Positions 1-10,867 of a stretch of 64,000 nt of DNA are shown here, piece by piece; the stretch's first letter is position 1; each line of letters starts with the position of its first letter. Both the position numbers and the translations under genes were made by a program. This stretch comes from Sinotaia quadrata (Eukaryota; Mollusca; Gastropoda; Architaenioglossa; Viviparidae). The notes beneath the pieces were generated by a model. That model had not been told where the DNA came from, did not search any database, and saw nothing but the letters and a program-made list of their open reading frames with translations. The DNA lies in contig CM054181.1 in assembly GCA_028829895.1 (NCBI GenBank), positions 31,590,857 to 31,654,856 on the forward strand, read 5' to 3'.

Positions 1-374
1 ATAATAATCATATTCATTAACTAAGTGGCGTCAACGTCACATAAACGGAGCTCAAAATTAAACATACAGTTGCTATACAACATAATTTCATTTTATGATT
101 GAAGTCATTAATTAGCACAATAAACAAGAGGTTAACATTTGGTAAGAATAAACAAAAATATTTTATACGCGACCCTCCCCCGTCTTTGTTATGTTTAGAT
201 ATTGAACGGTCCAATTGTTGTGGTAGGGGACCCAGAATGGAGTGAGGGGAACCACGTCCTCTAGATCAACTGAGAAAGTGCTAAGTCTGAAGGTCCCACT
301 CTAATTCTGAAGAACAGTCTATTGGAACCACCACTATCTTAAAATAAACCATTCTAAATAATGTTAGTTGTTAC

Positions 375-546
375 TTCTCTATGCTGAAATCTGTCGTCCG
401 GCCCCGGGTCTGCGGTCAGCATGAGTCCATGAAAGTTTTCAGGTTCAACAGTCTGTACGGTTACGGCCAAACTGTCGGCCACTGACTTGTATTTGTTGTC
501 CGTCAGGATCACGTTCTTTGACAAGAAGTCCAGGGCATTCAGGATT
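375..546 (-). CDS. Gene A exon: GAIN domain, partial
   Basis: A 172-nt stretch open in one minus frame, bounded by an acceptor (...caacag) at 547-548 and a possible donor GTAAC at 370-374. It encodes about 57 residues including SLAVTVQTVEPENFHG. The pattern 'LAxTVQxVxPENFxGL' is characteristic of the GAIN domain of adhesion GPCRs, which self-cleaves at a GPS site just before TM1. It starts in the same phase (one leading base) as the upstream LRR exons. The GPS and 7TM exons would be to the left, outside the window. The acceptor's pyrimidine tract is weak and the donor is not a strong consensus, so the exact ends are uncertain. Confidence 0.7.
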
Positions 547-779
547 CTGTTGTTTTTTTTTGCCGAGAGAATAGGAATAGGTAAATTAATAACATTAGTG
601 TATGATAAGTTCTTTGAACTTAGGTTTGTGTGTGTAACACTCACTTCTTAAATCAATCATCAGTCGATACACATCTGCATAAAGCCCACCTACATGTAAT
701 TCACTTATGAATAAAGCAAAACTAACTCGTTCATTTATATATTTCATCATCATGTAAACGTTTATGATAAAGGTTGGTA

Positions 780-1062
780 CGGAAAATGTGCATGTGTGGC
801 AGAGTAAATTTGCCATTCCCCATTTATGGGTTTAATTGTTATATAAATTGTTAAATTGTCAAAGTGACCCGACTTGGACATTCCTTATAATGGTATTTTT
901 GTATGTCAGAGTTGGAGTAAACATTCGAGTTGAGAATATACTAGAAATTGATGATGTAATGCTAACTATTCCAACTTGTGAGTAGGTCAGGTTACTCTAA
1001 CATTTTTACAATTCATATTACAATTAAATTTCAAATAGGGAAAATCAAATGTACTCTGCCAC
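780..1062. repeat. Dispersed repeat family A, rearranged copy
   Basis: About 780-985 resembles the reverse of the family A 3' end (cagagtaaatttgcc, then ttatataaattgttaaa and caaagtgacccgac). About 985-1062 is a forward copy of the same end (aaatgtactctgccacag). The two halves form an imperfect inverted pair inside a gene A intron. A minus ORF here (595-816) shows no recognisable domain. Confidence 0.5.
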
Positions 1063-1710
1063 AGACATTTTTCTTTCTTTCTTAGTAATTAGACCAAATG
1101 TTTTATTATCATTAATTAAACTGACATTTATCTTTATCAGTAATTTAACAGTTAGCGTTATTTCTTTATCAGTAAGTGGACCGATAGTTTTCTTATCAGT
1201 AATTCGACTGGAATTTTTATTTTCTCTATCTGTAATTAGGCCGATAATTTTTCTATCAATAATTAGAAAGATAGTTTCCTTTACTTATCAGCAATTAGAC
1301 AGACACTCTTTTTTCTATAATTAGGCCGATAGTATTCTTAGTTTATCAATAATGAGACCGGTAGTTTGCTTTCATTATCAATAATTAGCTTTCTTTTTAA
1401 TAATGAGACCGACCAATTCCATTGCATAATTAGACTTATAGTTTTATTTCTTTCTCAATAATTAGACTGATAGTTTTCAATCTTTCACAATAATTAGATG
1501 ATAGTTTTCAAACTTTCACAATAATTAGACTGACAGTTTTCAATCTTTCACAATACATGTAATTAGACTGATAGTTATATATTATTTTAGTTTTATTTGG
1601 TAGTTGTCATTCTAAATTAGACTGATAGTTTTCAATCTTTCAAAATAATTAGACTGATAGAGGTATAGATTTCTTTCAATAATTAGAGCGATAGTTTTCT
1701 TTCTTTTCTT
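1063..1710. repeat. Degenerate minisatellite (about 30 bp unit)
   Basis: Imperfect tandem copies of a unit containing aattagactgatagttttc plus a T-rich spacer, running directly on from the family A end (ctctgccacag). The same motif follows other family A ends at 2448 and 7012, suggesting that the array is part of the mobile unit. The ORF at 1049-1324 is a translation of this array and not a gene. Confidence 0.7.
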
Positions 1711-1850
1711 TCTTTCACAAAAAGGCTTGTTCTGCTGTGTAAAAGTCAAATTAAGGCCGCATTAAATTTCAAGCATATTTCATATCCATAGTCCTTTCTC
1801 TCTTACAAACATTATCAATTTATAAATCCTACCACAATTTCGTTAGCCAG

Positions 1851-1852
<2 letters not shown>

Positions 1853-1917
<65 letters not shown>
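1853..1917. repeat. (CA)n microsatellite
   Basis: Uninterrupted CA dinucleotide run of about 65 bp directly upstream of a full-length family A copy. Confidence 0.95.
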
Positions 1918-1921
<4 letters not shown>

Positions 1922-2447
1922 AAAAAATAAGCATCAATCATAATTCACAATTATAATGTACAAAATAGTCAAATTAATAAACATAGAAATAATGGTTCAA
2001 TTACATAAGTATTATCCAATTCAAATCATAGATCAATAACAAACATGTACGAAATATTTCGAAGTCCATTCTTTTTTTATCAATCAATTAACTTACCATA
2101 CGCTAATGATCGCCTTCATGACTGGACTCAAGTTATGTTCAAGTTCACAGTGATTAAAGTAGAGTACTTCTTCAACAAAGAAACTTTCGGTTCATCTCTG
2201 AGTGGATGAAATTGATATAAATAAGTGTGAGACTATTAGAAACTACTCATTCGGTTGGAACTGGTTTGGATTATGTCAGCAATTATCTAGGATATTCTCA
2301 ACTCGAGTTGTTTTCTCCAACCTTGACAATTACAAAAGTACCATCATAAGGAGTGCCCAAGGCTGGACCACTTTGACAATTTAATAATTTTTAATATATA
2401 TAATAATTAAGTTTAGAAATAGTGAAAGGTAACATTATTCTGCCACA
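1922..2447 (+). repeat. Dispersed repeat family A, long copy
   Basis: At least 520 bp alignable by eye to 41700-42190 (opposite strand) and in its 3' two thirds to 6624-7020, 14240-14650 and 47505-47945. Landmarks in order: aattaataaacata, gtacgaaatatttc, a gctaatgatcgccttcatgac block, a tggatgaaattgat block, and an end near ctgccacag. No terminal inverted repeats, RT signature or tRNA-like A/B boxes were recognised. The class is unresolved; see findings. Confidence 0.75.
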
Positions 2448-3215
2448 GTCTCTTTATCAACAATTAGGCTGATACTTTTACTTTTTCAGTACTTAAACAG
2501 ATTGTTTTCTGTATTTATCAATAATCATTATTATAGTCATTATCATTAATTGTTCTGATAATTCTCTTTCCTTATCACTAATTATTCCTTTAGATCTCAT
2601 CCATTTCACTAATTTGACCCACATCTCTCTTTTATTTTCACTATTTAGATTTAGAGCATTCTTCATTGTCACTAATTAGACCTCTTGTTCTTTTCATCTA
2701 TCAATCATTTGACCATTTATTCCATTTCTGAAATAAGTACCTTTGGGCAAAATTTGCACGCTGGGCACTGTCTGCTATGGAGTCAAGTCGACTGTCTAAT
2801 AGATTGCCCAGGTCCACAACAGTACAGCCAGTGTGTGTGCTACAGTGAATGATGAAAGGCATAGAATTACAAGACATCAAATCTAGTAAAAGAATCTAGT
2901 AAAAGATTTCAACCATTACGAAGGTATAACACAACCACCACCAATAAAAAATTATTTTAAAAAAATAATAATAATAATAATAAAATACTTGTTTAATTGA
3001 GCAAGTATCGTCCAAAAGAGACACCCGTGGAAAGAAACATGTCAGGTGCACTGGACTGGGTCCTGGTCAGTGGCTGAGAGCATTGGCTGGCTCTTTGTAC
3101 CCTTGATCAAAAGGAAACTCTCGTGTCTACGTAATTCTTAATCCTCACCCATAATTTTGTCAGACTCTAAACGCTTGTCCAATCCTTGTCATTCAGTACC
3201 AAGAGAGAAAACTAC
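2448..3215. other. Gene A intron; minisatellite tail, otherwise nothing recognised
   Basis: About 2448-2730 continues the degenerate aattag..gat minisatellite after the family A copy. The remainder, including a short AAT/ATA tract near 2960-2985, shows no gene or recognised element. Confidence 0.5.
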
Positions 3216-3380
3216 CCAGACTAAACTTTCGAATATTTTATTTTGTGACCCTTGTGTAATGTATTCCTTGTTAGTGAACCTATAGACTGTTGTGTTTGAC
3301 CTGATGAATGTGAGGTCTGAAGGTAATTCTATATGATTGACCCAGATACTGGGTTCTAACCAAATTTGTTGCTCACAAAA
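3216..3380 (-). CDS. Candidate gene A exon, unrecognised domain
   Basis: Exactly 165 nt (55 codons) open on the minus strand between an acceptor (gtcattcag) and a possible donor GTAGTT. It reads in phase 0 at both ends and includes CEQQIWLEP and NTTVYRFTNKEYI. Codon content looks protein-like, it contains one N-glycosylation-type NTT, and it lies between gene A ectodomain exons. However, its phase does not join directly to the GAIN exon (which needs a phase-2 donor), so another exon would have to lie between. It could also be a chance ORF. Confidence 0.3.
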
Positions 3381-4016
3381 CTGAATGACCAGTGTGTTTA
3401 TCAGCATGATTGTGTTTTAATGTTTTATGTAGTTTAAATGTCTATTAGTTAAGAAGTATCTAAATTATTATATCCTCAGCATAGCATTATGGCTTTGATG
3501 TAGATCTACCATAAATTATACGCTTCACCACTGATCCATGTTGACGTCTGCCCTGTTGTTGAGTGTTGTTGATTCATTGAAAGTCTTCATATCCTGTTTT
3601 GCGAAATGTATTTCATTTTTCCTGATCTCTTCTTGTGAAAAAATTCTTGTTCTTAATATATGAACTTAGTAAGTGAAATATAATTAATTTAGTTATATAG
3701 ATACTCATAAACGTGTTTGTGACAATATATAAAACTTGCTAATGTTATCTAAACCGGTCTATATGGATGATTAGTTTTCATACCAATAATTAGGATTTAT
3801 AAAGAACGAAACCAGCCAATATACCTACTGAAATAATTTTATTCTCTAATCACTTTGAATGTGGTATGGCTGAAACCCAGTCGTGAAAGGTGGCTGTTAG
3901 TTTAATGGGAAGAATCGGCCATGTTTATCTAGAATCTCTGAGATTGCTGGAATTTCGGGACTTTTTCATAGAATCTCCTGGTTCAATTATGTTATAAACC
4001 GTGGTAGATTGAGAAG
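3381..4016. other. Gene A intron with partial repeat
   Basis: About 3815-3925 matches part of family A in reverse (tctaatcactttgaat, ccagtcgtgaaagg). The remainder shows nothing recognisable. Confidence 0.45.
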
Positions 4017-4155
4017 TCTACTATGTAGTTGAGCGTACTTTGCCAGTATACATTAAGAGAGTGCAGTGTATCCTTACATTTACCCTATGTGGTAGAAAGG
4101 ATACACTGCACTCTCTTAATGTATACTGGCAAAGTACGCTCAACTACATAGTAGA
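4017..4155. repeat. Perfect 59-bp inverted repeat (foldback)
   Basis: Left arm 4017-4075 and right arm 4097-4155 are exact reverse complements over all 59 bases, separated by a 21-nt loop (4076-4096). A transcript through here would form a perfect long hairpin. No direct repeat was found at the flanks and no ORF is present. Confidence 0.95.
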
Positions 4156-4309
4156 ATTTCTAGTATAAGGAGGTTACTGGAAATTACCTCATTGTTGTTC
4201 TGCTTGAGGGAACTAATATGGAGAAGGAATGCCAAGATTAGTCTCGAGAGAAAAGCAGCCCGTGGACTATTCTACAGCATGCTAGAGGTGAACGTGAAGA
4301 GTTGACAAT

Positions 4310-4560
4310 ACTATTGTAAATAATAAACTTGTGACATTGTTACATTCTACAGCAAGTGAATTCTTTAATCTCAGCCCATTGGCTGGTCTCGTTCTCATAA
4401 ATCATAATCATTGGATAACAGAAATCTACTCAATCATCAGCAGTCTAGAATATTCTTGCTTCGAGCTGTTTACTTCAACTCAGCCGCTTTCAAAAATAAC
4501 ACCACAAGGAGTGCCTAAGATCGTGTTACTCTGAAATGTTTTATACATTTACTGTGTCAC
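4310..4560 (+). repeat. Dispersed repeat family A, truncated copy
   Basis: Shares the central block (cccattggctggtctcgttctcataaat) and the later block (aggagtgcc..) with 14372-14580 and 47695-47880. The 5' third is absent; the foldback lies just upstream. The short ORF here is part of the repeat. Confidence 0.65.
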
Positions 4561-4837
4561 AGTACCAAATGATCAATTAATCACTTTGTTATAAAATCAA
4601 CTAAATGAAGGAGAGATATAGATTTTAAAAATAAAATAACAAAATGATTCTTTTATCTTTATATTCTTTAGACTATATAAAGTACTGATCTTACAATACA
4701 GTACCAAATGATCAATTAATCACTTTGTTACAAAGTCAAATAAATGAAGGACATATATAGGTTTTAAAAATAAAATAACAACACGATTCTTTTATCTTTA
4801 GATACTTTAGACTATATAAAGTACTGATCTTACAATA
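4560..4837. repeat. 139-bp tandem duplication
   Basis: Two adjacent near-identical 139-bp copies (4560-4698 and 4699-4837), each beginning cagtaccaaatgatcaatta. They differ at only a few positions. Confidence 0.9.
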
Positions 4838-5149
4838 AAAAAGAAAGAAAAACGTTTATTTTACCGACTTCCTGTTGTATTGGCAAATATATCTCGTAGA
4901 TCTGATATAGTGGTATGAGGTGTGAGATCTATACAGGAATCTGCTGAAGTTGAAATTTTGAATGTTGAATTCATTTCTTCGTTGGCTGTAAAATATTAAA
5001 AGCTCCCATCCATCAAGGTAGGAAAATGCAAATTACTTTTATTGTGTAGTAAGAATTTCCTTTCATTAATTATTTGCACATATCTAACGCGTGTTTTTTC
5101 CTATCAAATGTTTTTGTAATATCCGTTGCACTCTCATTTTCACTCCGTG

Positions 5150-5400
5150 CATGCATGCACATATGATACTAACTGCAAGTATATCCGACACTAAATACGG
5201 GTACATCAGATACTAAGTACTTGCACATCTGATACTAAATACGGGTACATCAGATACTAAGTACTTGCACATCTGATACTAACTATGAATACATATGATA
5301 CTACATACGGGAACATCTGACATTAAAAAGGGTACATCAGATATTAAGTATGAATATATCTGAGTCTAAATACGGGTACATCTCATACTTCTATTTGAAG
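5150..5400. repeat. Minisatellite, tgatactaaatacgggtacatc type
   Basis: About ten imperfect ~21-22 bp units alternating between atactaaatacgggtacatc and atactaagtacttgcacatc. No coding potential. Confidence 0.8.
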
Positions 5401-5812
5401 CTACAGTTGATGTGCGAGGTGTGTGTATGTTCATTCAGACGTTACACATGATGCTAAAGAAGTGAAAATGGAAAAAGAAAACATTTAAGAGCAGTTAGCA
5501 ATTAGTAATGTATCCGTATTCTATAACGAAATGTAATGAATATTTAAAGAAATATTCAGAATCCAGATTATTAATGTTAATTGAAGGTGCAAGATTGTGT
5601 TAAAATTCTATTCGTTATCATCTGTGCACATGTTAAAATTGAATGGAGTGAATAAGACAGTGACATTGTTTGAAAAGAAAGAATGTCATTTGACAAGGAT
5701 TTTCTTCCAATTCTGAAACACAATACAAGTTACTTATTTTCATTCGAAAAAGTTTTATTTATGAACTATCATTGCATTTGATAGTCGATATATCTATGAT
5801 TAGTGCGAATAT

Positions 5813-5813
<1 letters not shown>

Positions 5814-5875
<62 letters not shown>
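5814..5875. repeat. (CA)n microsatellite
   Basis: About 62 bp of uninterrupted CA repeats. Confidence 0.95.
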
Positions 5876-5878
<3 letters not shown>

Positions 5879-6623
5879 GGCGAAAAGAGGTTTTCTCCAT
5901 GTGCGCCTTGGTTATTAATTAATATCTTAATTAATCTCTTTCATGCCAATCGCTCACAACCTCCTTAAGGGTCTTGTGCGGTCTGAGAGTGACTAGGCCA
6001 AGCCTTGAGTAGTCCGTCAGTCAGTTTACTTATGCATATTGAACATTTGAAGCATCAGAATATTTTCTTAGTTCGTTCAATCATGGATCTGATAATGTGT
6101 TGTTATTATTGATTTGTGTCATTTTACTACCTGAGTAGTTATTACTGCTCATTAGTAAAATCTACATTTATCCTTTTTGACACATTTCATCATTTGACAC
6201 CTTCCCATGAGTGCATGTTATGAATGATTTGTGTGATTGATCTAACCACCGCATGAAAGAGAATGCCCAAAGGTTAATAAACTTAAATTATAACTTTTTC
6301 AAAACCAGTTTGCTATTGTTTAGAAAGGGTGAGAGATGAGTTTTGCCTTGTCCAGTCCTATTATGTTTATCTGTATAGTACTGTCTTGTATTATCCACAC
6401 AACACACACTACCATTTCCTCTCGCATTCTCGCAAACAAACACGTCAGCAAAGCATTCCCTTGCATACAATAAAATTAAATAACCAGACAAACATCCATG
6501 GTGTTTCTGTATGTGGATATTGTGACAACATCTACAGTTACACAGTCCGACGTTGCTGCTGACAGAGGTCATCTTCCACCTTCCCTCTCGCCAGAGCCAG
6601 AGAAATGGGTTGTGAGAGCATAC
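5876..6623. other. Gene A intron, no confirmed feature
   Basis: A minus ORF at about 6300-6450 preceded by an acceptor-like tgcaag has a Cys-containing product, but its phase does not join the neighbouring exon. It is treated as unproven. Nothing else was recognised. Confidence 0.4.
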
Positions 6624-7020
6624 ATGTACGAAATATTTCTAAGTGCTTTATTTCTTTATCAGTCAGTTAACGTACCATAAGCTAACGATCTTCTTTATGA
6701 CTGGACTTGTGTTACCTCAAAATCAAAGTGATTTGAATGTAGACCTTTCTTGAACAAAGTAACTTTCGGTCTAAGCCCATTGGATGAAATTGTTATGAAT
6801 AAGTGAGACTATTATTCAGACAAAACACTCATCTGCTTGGAACTCATTTGGATTACACGTTCTAGCACATTCTTTACCTGAGTTGTTATTTGAACTCTGG
6901 TAATGACAAAACTATCATCTTGTGCAGTACTCTAAGGTTATGTCTAGATGGCATTTAATAAATGATATAACAATTAAGTTTAGAAATAAGGACAGGTAAA
7001 TTTACTCTGCCACAGAATTA
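6624..7020 (+). repeat. Dispersed repeat family A copy
   Basis: Starts near gtacgaaatatttctaag and ends at aaatttactctgccacag, followed by one unit of the aattagactgat motif. Colinear with 2045-2447 apart from small gaps. Confidence 0.75.
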
Positions 7021-7435
7021 GACTGATAACAACTGTGAAAAGTTCTGTAAAGTGTAGTGTAATCTGTATGAAATTTACCTAACTAGCACACAAATCTATT
7101 TATTTTTTAATAAATAAACTATTTATCATGTAAGTTATTTTTACTTATTCTATATTCATAGTTTGCTTCTTTGTCTTTTAAAATTGTTTCAAAGTAGCAA
7201 TTATTTGAGTAAAGTCATTATAATTATTTTAATTCTTAAAGAAATACTAAAAAGCCATTTTGATTATGCATTGATTTATGTGTATTATGCATTAATAGAC
7301 CATTTTAATTGTTAACTGCTATAGTGTAGTAAACATTGGAGGAGGATTTTTAATAATTAGTTAGATTTACATCCACAAGCAGAGATGGACCTCTGATTAG
7401 TTAGGATAACCAGGGTTGTGTTCTTACAGCATATA
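7021..7435. other. Gene A intron, nothing recognised
   Basis: AT-rich sequence with no convincing ORF, splice-bounded exon or repeat. Confidence 0.5.
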
Positions 7436-7553
7436 TCAACACAAAATGTTCATTATTTATGACATCAACACAAAATTTTCATTACATATGACATCAACAT
7501 AAAATGTTCATTATTTATGACATCAACACAAAAATATTCATTACTGATGCAAG
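7436..7553. repeat. 30-bp minisatellite abutting an exon
   Basis: Four imperfect units of acatcaacacaaaatgttca plus ttatttatg. The array directly adjoins, and slightly overlaps, the proposed donor side of the 7545-7702 exon, so that exon's 3' end is uncertain. Confidence 0.8.
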
Positions 7554-7702
7554 GATATAAATTTTTCATTTGTTCACTGAAGTTTAGGTGTTCTAACATC
7601 CGCCATTCAATTCGAAGAACACTGAGGTTTCCATGAGGGTCGTCACCACCCGTCAAGTTCTTCAAGTGGCAGGTGTAGTTCGAGGTGTTTAGTGCCGAGT
7701 CT
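7545..7702 (-). CDS. Gene A exon: Cys-containing ectodomain segment
   Basis: Open on the minus strand from an acceptor (ctgttgaag) with one leading base, which completes an Arg codon with the preceding exon's final CG. It encodes NTSNYTCHLKNLTGG followed by HGNLSVLRIEWRMLEHLN, with three or more potential N-glycosylation sites. The 'NYTC' motif recalls the F-strand Cys of an Ig fold, and LRR-Ig order occurs in ADGRA receptors, but a full Ig domain is not demonstrated. The donor is uncertain (ATCA|GTAATG chosen; GTGAAC is an alternative). The reading frame join to 7899-8003 is the strongest support. Confidence 0.6.
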
Positions 7703-7898
7703 CTTCAACAGCAGACAAAAACAATCACGTCATCAACAACGGAATTAGCAATTTTTAATTAAATGATTTCAATTTACCACTCAACATGTATACATTTAAA
7801 AGAAAGCGAGAACTACAAGTACAAAGCACTGAAAAGTTAGAATAACATAAATTTGGAAAATAAATTGTTTTCCCGTGTAGAAAACATAAAATACTGAC

Positions 7899-8003
7899 CG
7901 TGAGTAAGAAATGACGTAATTTCCGCGAGGCATCGTAAGTTGAAATATTGATTTGTTCTTCGCTAAGTGTTCTATGCCGATTAAGGTATTTCCTTTAAGA
8001 TTA
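7899..8003 (-). CDS. Gene A exon: last LRR-like segment
   Basis: 105 nt between acceptor tgtttgtttag and donor GTCAGT. Its leading T completes the leucine codon begun by the 10385-10456 exon (CT|T). It starts NLKGNTLIGIEHLAKN, fitting the LxLxxNxI half of an LRR, then departs from the 24-residue pattern (LTMPRGNYVISYS). No Cys-rich LRR C-terminal cap is visible here. It ends CG, in phase with the next exon. The 105-nt length, in contrast to 72 nt for the repeats upstream, marks the end of the LRR array. Confidence 0.7.
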
Positions 8004-8200
8004 CTAAACAAACATGAGGTCAATATCATTGTAAGTTCGTATAAATATTTGTATATGCATGAATGAATGTGCACTTAAATATATATCTTAGTATGAATGT
8101 ATAACCAAGTAAGGGGGAGGAAAGCCTCTCGGATAAGCGTGAAAACAACACACACCTAAAATAGATTAGGATATGAAACAGAGATAAGTGATTACTTTGG

Positions 8201-8316
8201 AAATCTACACTAAAGATCTTTAGTTAAGTTAGAGATCATATATTTAGCTATTATGTATAAATCTACACTAAAGACCTTTAGTTAAGTTAGAGATCATATA
8301 TTTAGCTATTATGTAT
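8201..8316. repeat. 58-bp tandem duplication
   Basis: Two near-identical 58-bp copies starting aaatctacactaaaga at 8201 and 8259. Confidence 0.9.
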
Positions 8317-9018
8317 AGATAATGATTGATAAGAGGCATGCAATAGATGGTTTGGAGAGTAATGTTTTAGCATATCTCTTTTGTGTAGCTTTTTACGAGA
8401 ACAAATGTGAAGAGGAATTAAAAAATGACAATTACCAAAAGTAATGAAAACAATTGTGATAAAAATAGATTGCGTGGTACGAAAGCAGGAAAAATAATAT
8501 TATCAGTCTATTTTAAGCGAGCAACCAGCACGTAAGATCTACGTTATAATAAAATAATAATTAATTACGGAATGTGTTTATTGGACATATTAGCTTTAGT
8601 GATAATTTCTCAAGTCTGAGAACAAATACTTATAACAAAAGGGTAAAATGAGAAATGTAAAACCCTGTGTACCGCGTCCCAGCATATAAAGGGTCAAATT
8701 AGCGAATGGTATGTTTAAATCTACTTCATATTTATTTCATAAAACCCACGGACCGCAAATTTCTCTTCAGAAAATAGTTAGTATGTCTTACACTTAACTT
8801 TCTCCCGGATATATACATTTACACTAGATAAACGAAAAGTCAGTACAGAATGCGCTATTTGTTGTGTGCTTTTATTTCTGTGAGAGAGAAAGAGTGTTAC
8901 TGTTGCTTTTCTGGTAACTGATTTTGATATTTGTTGCTTTTTAATTAGCGAATATATGCTATAAATTAAGAACAGGCACACAAACAAAGGCATGTATATG
9001 TATGCACGCACATCCCAA
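8317..9018. other. Gene A intron, nothing recognised
   Basis: AT-rich; no exon with LRR pattern and no clear mobile element seen. Confidence 0.5.
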
Positions 9019-9023
9019 ACACA

Positions 9024-9067
<44 letters not shown>
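9019..9067. repeat. (CA)n microsatellite
   Basis: About 48 bp of CA repeats. The Cys/Val-rich ORFs over it are artefacts of the repeat. Confidence 0.95.
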
Positions 9068-9068
<1 letters not shown>

Positions 9069-9350
9069 CTTAATGTTTCACTCCGGCAAAAACACAGCAA
9101 TTTTGAAGCAGTCACCAAAAAGCAAGAAAATAAACCTGAACTCAAAGCACACAATCATACCATAACGTATTTCGACTGCTGATTATTTGCTATTATTTTT
9201 AGGCTATATTTATTTTTCTAAATATAATAAATGTTTATGATTGCGTGCATGTGTTTATGCTAGTTTTCACTGTTATTTTGATAACAATGATCAGACATGA
9301 ATATATCCGAGTGGGATAAGTTTATGTGATTTGCATGATGTATGAATTCA

Positions 9351-9508
9351 AATATGTACAACACAGGTAATCTATTATTAGGCAAAAGGTGGAAGATGAA
9401 TTAATATGTACAATGCAGGTAATCTATCATTAGGCAAAAGGTGGAAGATGAATTAATATGTACAACACAGGTAATATATCATTAGGCAAAAGGTGGAAGA
9501 TGAATTAA
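9351..9508. repeat. 52-bp minisatellite, three copies
   Basis: Copies start at 9351, 9403 and 9455 (aatatgtacaa..aggtaatcta), nearly identical. Confidence 0.9.
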
Positions 9509-10384
9509 TATCACTGACTTGAAAGATAATGGATAAATCTTTGTTCGTGTCAGTGACGTAAAAATATAATACATTTAAAAAGTAAATTTACCAGCCAGCA
9601 TAGTATAGATAATGTTAATTATAGCAGATTTTTCTAAATGTATATTTGTGTGAAAATAAATGTTTTAATTGTAAAAAACTGGATTTAGAACTCATTAAAA
9701 GTATCATTCTAATGAACGAAAACCGAATACCCCTCTAGTGTGAATTGTTTGTATTGGTGACAGTCTCCATACATTTAATAACGCGTGATTATAATAATTA
9801 GTTTATTTATAAGTGCTTTATTTCAACATTTTTCTCGCAGTTTAAATTAAAAAACAGTAGCTACCTTTGCAGTTTAAATACACGTGCATTTTTGAAAATT
9901 ATTATTTATTTGAATTACATACACAACCTTTGAATAACAGAAAGTTTATTAATAGTTTTAGAAAGTAAATTAATGCGGATCATTTGTACTATAATTTTAT
10001 ATTCTTTTTATTTTAATTTACTTCGAAATTTGAAAACGATATGCTTGGTTGCTTGAATCTAGTAGCAATTATTAAAATATTCTTTAGTTAACAAAACAAA
10101 TACCATCACAACGTTTTGCTAATATATAAATTCAAAAATATTACACAATAAAACAACCGAAAAATAAAGAAATTAAATTAAAATTGCATTTCTTAGTTAA
10201 TGGTTCCTGGAAGAAGCAGTTTTTCACAACATTTCTTAATAAAAATAATTTTCGAAATAAATCGGTTGTGCATCCTAAGGCAAGTAAATTAACAGCAGTG
10301 TTCTTGATTTCTTTCGCATAGATGAGTTTGTGATTTTAATTTCGTTGTAATAAAAATAATATTTAATCTAAACATGATACCTAC
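9509..10384. other. Gene A intron, nothing recognised
   Basis: Very AT-rich sequence with no exon, repeat array or element recognised. Confidence 0.5.
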
Positions 10385-10456
10385 AGGTAAGTCAAAGACG
10401 GCAGTTGAAGAACGGCACCATATGAATCAAGACTTAGACTGTTGTTGCTAAGATCT
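10385..10456 (-). CDS. Gene A LRR exon (repeat 10)
   Basis: A 72-nt exon between acceptor ttttctgtttcag and donor GTAGGT. It encodes DLSNNSLSLDSYGAVLQLPS and ends at a split Leu codon (CT|). It fits the LxLxNNxL LRR core but lacks the usual IP and F positions, as expected near the end of an LRR array. It is the last 72-nt exon before the 105-nt exon at 7899-8003. Confidence 0.88.
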
Positions 10457-10795
10457 CTGAAACAGAAAAACAACAGTGCACATATAAGTATTACCACACG
10501 GACAACATATTGTGTTTCATAGTCTGCAGTAAAGATTATACATTCGTGTCAAGATCTCTTATGACCGAATTTAAAGGTCACACTTATTCTAATGATAGTA
10601 TGTAAACATTTCTGAATTAACATTTACCTATGTAGCCTAAAATAGAGAAATATTATGATTTACAATATTTCTCTGAACACACGTTTTCTAGCTATGATTT
10701 CAGTAGTTTTTATTCTTGGAACCTTTGTCACATAATAATGTGCCATTTTATAATAAATAATATTCACACGTTACTATAAGAAATAGAAAACTTAC

Positions 10796-10867
10796 AGTTC
10801 TGTAAGGGCTCTCAAATTGTTAAATGCGCATTCTGGGATGTATGATATAGAGTTGTTCCTGAGTGAA
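10796..10867 (-). CDS. Gene A LRR exon (repeat 9)
   Basis: 72 nt between acceptor ctctttgtatag and donor GTAAG; encodes SLRNNSISYIPECAFNNL and so on, a canonical LRR (LxLxxNxIxxIPxxAFxxL). It is closely related to the exon at 16156-16227 (shared IPECAF and the donor-side sequence), part of a two-exon duplication. Confidence 0.93.

Noticed and set aside
595..816. Minus ORF with a plausible GTGAGT donor, considered as an exon next to the GAIN exon
   Set aside because: Its outgoing phase (1) does not fit the GAIN exon's incoming phase (2), and part of it overlaps a family A fragment.
6300..6465. Cys-containing minus ORF preceded by an acceptor-like site (tgcaag), considered as a gene A exon
   Set aside because: The frame that looks protein-like does not match the phase leaving the 7545-7702 exon, and no domain is recognisable. 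It remains possible if another exon intervenes.
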